DNA from: a virus
Length of the DNA stretch: 43,730 nt
Direction: 5' to 3' (one strand)
Virus record (IMG/VR): IMGVR_UViG_3300031963_000297
Coordinates: 1-43,730 of that record
In this document: piece after piece, positions 39,816 to 43,730 of the stretch
Layout: every line of letters starts with the position of its first letter
Numbering within the stretch: the first letter of the stretch is position 1
Position numbers and translations under genes: made by a program
The notes under the pieces: model-generated
What the model was told of the DNA's origin: nothing
The model's input: the letters and a program-made list of their open reading frames with translations, nothing else
Database searches by the model: none

Positions 39816-41864
39816 TTACCTCGTTCCTTTGATGTTGTGGCGCACTACACCCTTAGCAACTTTAACAAGGTCGTTAGGGTTGCCGATAAATTGTAGGTCG
39901 TTAGCGCCGTGTTGTAGTTGTGCGATTTGAGCAGGGTCGTCTTTGATTTTGTCTATCCAATCGCCGTTCGCTAAAAATACGATAGAGGTAAATACTCCAT
40001 TGTCACGAAGGGCTTTAATAGATTTATCTGCGTTGCTATTAAATGCGCCGTCAGTCAGGACAAAGACCAACTTTGTCTTGGCAGTTGATAAGCCCATTAT
40101 GCGCTCGGTTTCTTTAAGGGCGTAGGTCGGGTCAGTTCCACCACTACTTTCGACCATTAGCACCTCGGTTGCTTTTGCTTTGGTATCGCCGTCTATGAGG
40201 GTGCGTGATGTATCGCTGAATGTCATAACCGACACTCTGCCGTTGATTTTCTCAACAGCCCTCTTGATTGCCCAAGCGCTACGGCAGACTGCGCCCATTT
40301 CAGACCACATAGAGCCTGACCTGTCCATAAGGATACAAGCCTCTATGTTGTAGTCGTCATTACCCAATTCCCAACGATTAAATAATTTGTTGATGTCGTT
40401 GATGTCGGCGTTCATAGCCTTAGCAACATTGAGTTTGCCTGTCGGCTTGTCCTGTATCCATAGAGGGTCGCAGTCAATTCGTAGGCGTTCCAACTCTTGT
40501 GCGAATAGGCGACTTGCTGTGACCTCACGCTGTTCAGGCGTAGCCCTCGTAAATCGAGATTGTCCTAAAATAGACTTGGTTGAGTTATCCCTAGCGATTG
40601 CGCCAACTGTGTCACGGACTTTCTGTTGGAGTTGCTTATCAGCCTTAGCCCTCTCGGCGACCTCTTGGGCTTTCTTGATAAGCGCCTCGCTGTGTTCGTT
40701 AAAGTGAGCGTGGTCTTTGTCAATCTCGCCTGTGTTCGTGCCGACCTGTGTGCCAGCCTCGGGGAATAGACCCTTTTCATTTTCCTCGGGGTCTTGTGAG
40801 TTGATTTCGTCTTGGGCTTTCTCGCTCTGGGGCTTGCCGTTCCTCATCATTGGGCGTTCGTGACAGCCGTGAGGGTCAGGCTTTCCTGCGCCCTCTGGTA
40901 ATAGGGCTACTAAGAGTGTGATTAGTTGCTCTGCCCGAGTGTAATCCCGAGGGAAAACAAGTTTGCGATACTCTGCGGTCAGTTCGTAGATTGCCCTCGC
41001 CCTGTCCTCGCCGTGTTTCTGTGCGTATAGCAGGGCTGATAAGGCTCGTAGTTCTCGGTCAAGATACATACGACCAGCAAGCAAAACAAAACTATCAGCG
41101 AGGGTGTCGGCGTGGTCGGCTATGTAATCGCTGACTGTGGCGATTAGAAACGGCTTGACACTTGGATACTTGATTGTCAGCAGTCGCTCGGCTCGGCTGT
41201 CCTCTAAGATGTTAAAGGCAAGCAGTCGGCGTTCCTCAACTAGCGCCTCAACCTTAAACTCGTAGTCGTAGTCCTCTACCTGCTGTGTATCGTGATTAAA
41301 CCTGCGACCTGTGTGCTTTTCAGTCTTGGTAGCCTTTTCCATTACCCACTTGCCAAGCGCTGTGCCGATACGAGGGGTGTAGAGCAGGTGCGCTAGTTCG
41401 TGATAGTTAAGTCCGTGTAGCGACCTGACTGTATCATCATCAAGCGCCTTAATCTGCGTGGCGTTAAAGGTGACATTCTTGCCGTCATTGTGAGCAGGTG
41501 CGCTTGCCACATCATCATTTAAAAATACCTGAATAGGCAAGTTAGTTAAAATGCGGTCTGCTTTCTGGTAAATAGAGCAAGCGCTATCAAGGCTGTTATT
41601 CCTGATGATTAGGTGCTGTCCGTCTTGCGACTGCCGAGCGTATTCCTCTCGGTTAAACTGCTCTTTGAGTTCGTAGTAGCGCATTGAGCGCTCTTGGTAA
41701 ATCTCGGCGACCTCTCGCCCTGTTTCCTTTGCGACTTTCTGAATGGTTTCGGTGTCGAACCCTATGTCTGCCATTAGGTCAGCGTTCTCGTTCTGCCACT
41801 CATACCACCTGTGCCACGCTAGGTTGTGGTTATACTCACCTGTATTGCGAATGTGTTTAGCCAT
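39816..41864 (-). CDS. Metallopeptidase-like HExxH protein with vWA domain (CobT/ViaA-like)
   Basis: 682 aa from ATG 41864 (MAKHIRNTGEY), preferred over the longer frame because it follows the MoxR stop closely with AGGTTT upstream. A zinc-type HELAH motif (155-159) sits in the N-terminal helical domain, as in DUF2201-like proteins. The C-terminal vWA domain has a complete MIDAS site: D514-x-S516-x-S518 (DRSGS), T577 (SGGTDP) and D605 (LTDG). A long charged linker lies between. It is the expected partner of the MoxR ATPase encoded just upstream. Confidence 0.8.
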   Translation of the reverse strand: MAKHIRNTGEYNHNLAWHRWYEWQNENADLMADIGFDTETIQKVAKETGREVAEIYQERSMRYYELKEQFNREEYARQSQDGQHLIIRNNSLDSACSIYQKADRILTNLPIQVFLNDDVASAPAHNDGKNVTFNATQIKALDDDTVRSLHGLNYHELAHLLYTPRIGTALGKWVMEKATKTEKHTGRRFNHDTQQVEDYDYEFKVEALVEERRLLAFNILEDSRAERLLTIKYPSVKPFLIATVSDYIADHADTLADSFVLLAGRMYLDRELRALSALLYAQKHGEDRARAIYELTAEYRKLVFPRDYTRAEQLITLLVALLPEGAGKPDPHGCHERPMMRNGKPQSEKAQDEINSQDPEENEKGLFPEAGTQVGTNTGEIDKDHAHFNEHSEALIKKAQEVAERAKADKQLQQKVRDTVGAIARDNSTKSILGQSRFTRATPEQREVTASRLFAQELERLRIDCDPLWIQDKPTGKLNVAKAMNADINDINKLFNRWELGNDDYNIEACILMDRSGSMWSEMGAVCRSAWAIKRAVEKINGRVSVMTFSDTSRTLIDGDTKAKATEVLMVESSGGTDPTYALKETERIMGLSTAKTKLVFVLTDGAFNSNADKSIKALRDNGVFTSIVFLANGDWIDKIKDDPAQIAQLQHGANDLQFIGNPNDLVKVAKGVVRHNIKGTR

Positions 41865-41868
41865 TTTA

Positions 41869-43260
41869 TTAAACCTCGTCACTCTGAATAGGTGCGGTTG
41901 CGATTTCGATACCAAAGTCGGTAGCGATACCAGACTTGGCGGTGTCAAAGACCAACTTGACTGCCTCTCGTTCATCATCAGCAAAGCCGTTGATGTAAGA
42001 GTTAATAGCGTAGTTAAGCCCGACATTCTCAACATTCTTGGTAAATGCCATTAGACCTCGGGTAGAGATAGGGGTGTCAATCTCGCCCTTGTGCGCTTGG
42101 TCACGGAGTTTCTGCGCTACATCAAGCAGAGAGGCGTTCTTAATAAGTTTCTTTTCGATTGACTTGTCGTAGTCAAACTCCAACTTGTGAGCAAAGCGGT
42201 CTTTCCACGCTTGGTTCATTGGGCGACTGCCTCGGTAGTTCGGGTTGTGGTCGCCGATTACAACTAGGTCAGGGTGCGCCTTGATTACCTCGCCACCATT
42301 TTCGAGCAGTTGGATTTCTCGCCTGTCGTCAAGCAAGCCAAATAGGACTGTGGTAATTCGCTCTGGCATAAAGTCAATTTCGTTGAGCAACAGCACTCCG
42401 CCGTGTCTTACCAAGTCAGTCACAGCGCCGTCTTGCCACTTAAAGACACCTGCGGTTTCGGTAGGTGTCCAAGCGCCGAATAGGTGACTTGGTTCTAAGC
42501 CGACATTGGCGCTGATGTTGTAGTAGCGGTATCCCCGAGCGCTTGCCCAAGCAAGCACACACATTGTCTTACCCGAGCCAGCGTGACCTCGGATTAGGAC
42601 ATTCTGCTTATTAGTCTTGGCAACATCAAGCAAGTCAAAGTCAGTAATCTTGCCGTCAATCTTGCGGTTGATGTAATCGTCAGCCCACTTTCGGTCTGGG
42701 ATACGAGCAAGTTCGACCTGTGCGCTCTGTGCGGTTGGGGCAGGAATTGGCGCTTTGGCAGTTGGGGCAGGTGCTACCTCAACAGGCTTGCTAACCTCTG
42801 GGGCTAGGACAGGGTAAAAAGCGGTTTCCAATTCAGGACTGCCGATAGGGGCAAAGGTAATAGGATTGCGTAGTCTGCCGTCACTAATGTAGGCGTTCAG
42901 TTCAGGGTCGCCAGCCATTAGTTGCTCAACGACCTCGCCGACCATTTCAGCGTGAGCGATAGGAAACTGCTCATTGACAGGCTTGCTAACTACGGCAAGC
43001 AACTTGACGGCTAGGGCTGTGACATTCCCAATCTCTGCGCTTGCTACATCTCGGGCGCTGATTAGGACTGCCTTTGGTTCGTGAGTGATAAAGGTCATAG
43101 GTAGTTCATCAGTCGTCTTGACTGACTGCCAGCGCTGACCACGACCTCGCTGACCATTCGATAGGCGGTGAAACATAAGGACTTCGGTGTTTGTTGGAAC
43201 GACCAGAGTTTGCTCTTTGCCATTCTCAACCTCGCTCTCAATCATTAGTGCTATGGACAT
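41869..43260 (-). CDS. MoxR-family AAA+ ATPase (CobS/NorQ-like)
   Basis: 463 aa. The C-terminal AAA+ domain has Walker A GHAGSGKT (225-232), Walker B VLLLNEID (289-296), sensor-1 N339 and an Arg finger near R355 in AWKDRFAHKL. It carries the MoxR-type FGAWTPTETAGVF insert. The N-terminal ~210 residues are a separate domain with a Pro/Ala-rich linker (APAPTAKAPIPAPTA). MoxR ATPases work with vWA proteins to remodel or activate substrates. First gene of the leftward operon. Confidence 0.85.
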   Translation of the reverse strand: MSIALMIESEVENGKEQTLVVPTNTEVLMFHRLSNGQRGRGQRWQSVKTTDELPMTFITHEPKAVLISARDVASAEIGNVTALAVKLLAVVSKPVNEQFPIAHAEMVGEVVEQLMAGDPELNAYISDGRLRNPITFAPIGSPELETAFYPVLAPEVSKPVEVAPAPTAKAPIPAPTAQSAQVELARIPDRKWADDYINRKIDGKITDFDLLDVAKTNKQNVLIRGHAGSGKTMCVLAWASARGYRYYNISANVGLEPSHLFGAWTPTETAGVFKWQDGAVTDLVRHGGVLLLNEIDFMPERITTVLFGLLDDRREIQLLENGGEVIKAHPDLVVIGDHNPNYRGSRPMNQAWKDRFAHKLEFDYDKSIEKKLIKNASLLDVAQKLRDQAHKGEIDTPISTRGLMAFTKNVENVGLNYAINSYINGFADDEREAVKLVFDTAKSGIATDFGIEIATAPIQSDEV

Positions 43261-43311
43261 CTGCGGTAATCTCGCTTTCTTGTAGATAAATGGGGCGGTT
43301 GCCTCGGGTCA

Positions 43312-43339
43312 ATTCTAAGCACATCACCCGACAACTAAA
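43312..43339 (-). promoter_or_regulatory. Candidate promoter of the MoxR-vWA operon
   Basis: On the minus strand TTTAGT (43339-43334), 16-nt spacer, TAGAAT (43317-43312). Predicted start ~43305, leader ~45 nt. Confidence 0.45.
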
Positions 43340-43381
43340 TAGGGGTTTACCCATTTGTTCACCTAAAATTAACCTAAGCCA

Positions 43382-43395
43382 AGCCACCTGCGAAC
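43382..43395 (-). repeat. 14-bp inverted repeat, right copy
   Basis: AGCCACCTGCGAAC, exact reverse complement of 38756-38769. Confidence 0.7.
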
Positions 43396-43570
43396 GCTTG
43401 CGGAAAGAGTAAAAATGGGGCGCTTGGTCAATTCGACCACTAGCAACTAATAGAGATAGATAAACATAGAGAGTTCGTATTGGTTGTAGCAGAACAGGCT
43501 TGCCAATCTCTTAGTTGCTAATAAGCCTGCGAACCTAGCCCACATCTGGGCTTATCCCTGCGTGCTTGTC

Positions 43571-43621
43571 AGGCTTATTAGGCAGTAGCCTAAGTGGCTC
43601 TGGCTAATAGGCTTATTAGGC
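43571..43621. repeat. AGGCTTATTAGGC direct repeats
   Basis: The 13-mer occurs at 43571-43583 and 43609-43621 (offset 38). A one-base-shorter inverted form, GCTAATAAGCCT, is at 43517-43528. Confidence 0.65.
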
Positions 43622-43622
43622 T

Positions 43623-43669
43623 CTTTCCGCGCTCGCGGTGGAGTAGTCTACTCTCTCTATGGCGGAAAG
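43623..43669. other. Large hairpin/cruciform
   Basis: CTTTCCGC (43623-43630) pairs with GCGGAAAG (43662-43669). Inside lies the palindrome GAGTAGTCTACTC (43641-43653). Confidence 0.55.
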
Positions 43670-43730
43670 GGCAATAGCCGTTACCAAATCGTTACAATGG
43701 CCGACTGGCCGGCGCGTAGCCTACCCTCTC

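Larger units (their letters stand above)
43261..43730. other. Repeat-rich non-coding region upstream of the MoxR-vWA operon
   Basis: About 470 nt to the window edge without a convincing gene. It has the operon promoter, AGGCTTATTAGGC repeats, TTAGTTGCTA palindromes, the inverted 14-bp copy, and a large hairpin. Origin-like or regulatory function is possible. Confidence 0.55.

Noticed and set aside
1-43730. tRNA genes
   Set aside because: I searched for TTCGA-type T-loops with matching acceptor stems, mainly in gaps, and found none that fold.

Overview
This window is part of a tailed bacteriophage genome or phage-derived contig. The first genes encode a contractile-tail baseplate: a LysM protein, a gpD-like hub, a gp5-like OB spike, a gp25-like wedge, a baseplate J protein, fibre-like proteins and a P2 gpI-like protein. 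This points to a myovirus morphology. A WhiB-family iron-sulfur protein, small Zn-ribbon proteins of the kind common in actinophages, and three TAnnnT-N6-ATG arrangements that look like leaderless genes point to an actinobacterial host. The base composition is moderate (roughly half G+C by eye), which would suit a low-GC aquatic actinobacterium; that last step is inference. Major capsid, portal, sheath and terminase large subunit genes are not here, so the genome continues beyond the window.

Layout. 1-7513 (+): baseplate and tail-tip genes. 7564-14621 (+): replication operon with a wHTH initiator-like protein, DnaC-like loader, SWIM-finger protein, DnaB-like helicase, primase and SNF2-like helicase, tightly overlapped and ending in a bidirectional terminator. 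14673-17390 (-): lysis/secretion operon with a putative holin, M23 endolysin, small membrane protein and a large secreted Pro/Thr/Glu-repeat protein. 17391-17596: regulatory region with convergent overlapping promoter candidates. 17597-30000 (+): several short transcription units carrying an NlpC/P60 lipoprotein, Hsp20, an RHH regulator, small paralogous proteins, a MerR-like protein, a putative SSB, DNA polymerase I, RecA, a PD-(D/E)XK resolvase-like protein, WhiB, a Cas4-like nuclease, a RuvC-like resolvase, a DUF1599 protein and a SpoVS-like protein. 30001-38141 (+): metallophosphoesterase, a run of small basic or Zn-ribbon proteins, a nucleotidyltransferase-like protein, a HAD-like protein and a probable terminase-associated protein. 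38220-43260 (-): a pyrimidine-dimer glycosylase-like gene behind a promoter with two NrdR-box-like sites, then a MoxR AAA+ / HExxH-vWA pair with three small acidic genes. Two repeat-rich non-coding regions (38643-39127 and 43261-43730) flank that last block.

The replication and recombination genes form a nearly complete set: initiator, loader, helicase, primase, SSB, Pol I, RecA, two resolvase folds and a nuclease. The main unusual signals are: (i) GATC appears to be absent from all 43.7 kb, where about 170 copies are expected; (ii) a tandem NrdR-box pair sits on the promoter of a DNA-repair gene; (iii) a phage MoxR/metallopeptidase-vWA module is bordered by inverted and direct repeats; (iv) an extended -10 motif recurs, twice fused to a terminator, and some genes appear leaderless; (v) a jelly-roll domain is nested inside the gp5-like OB fold.
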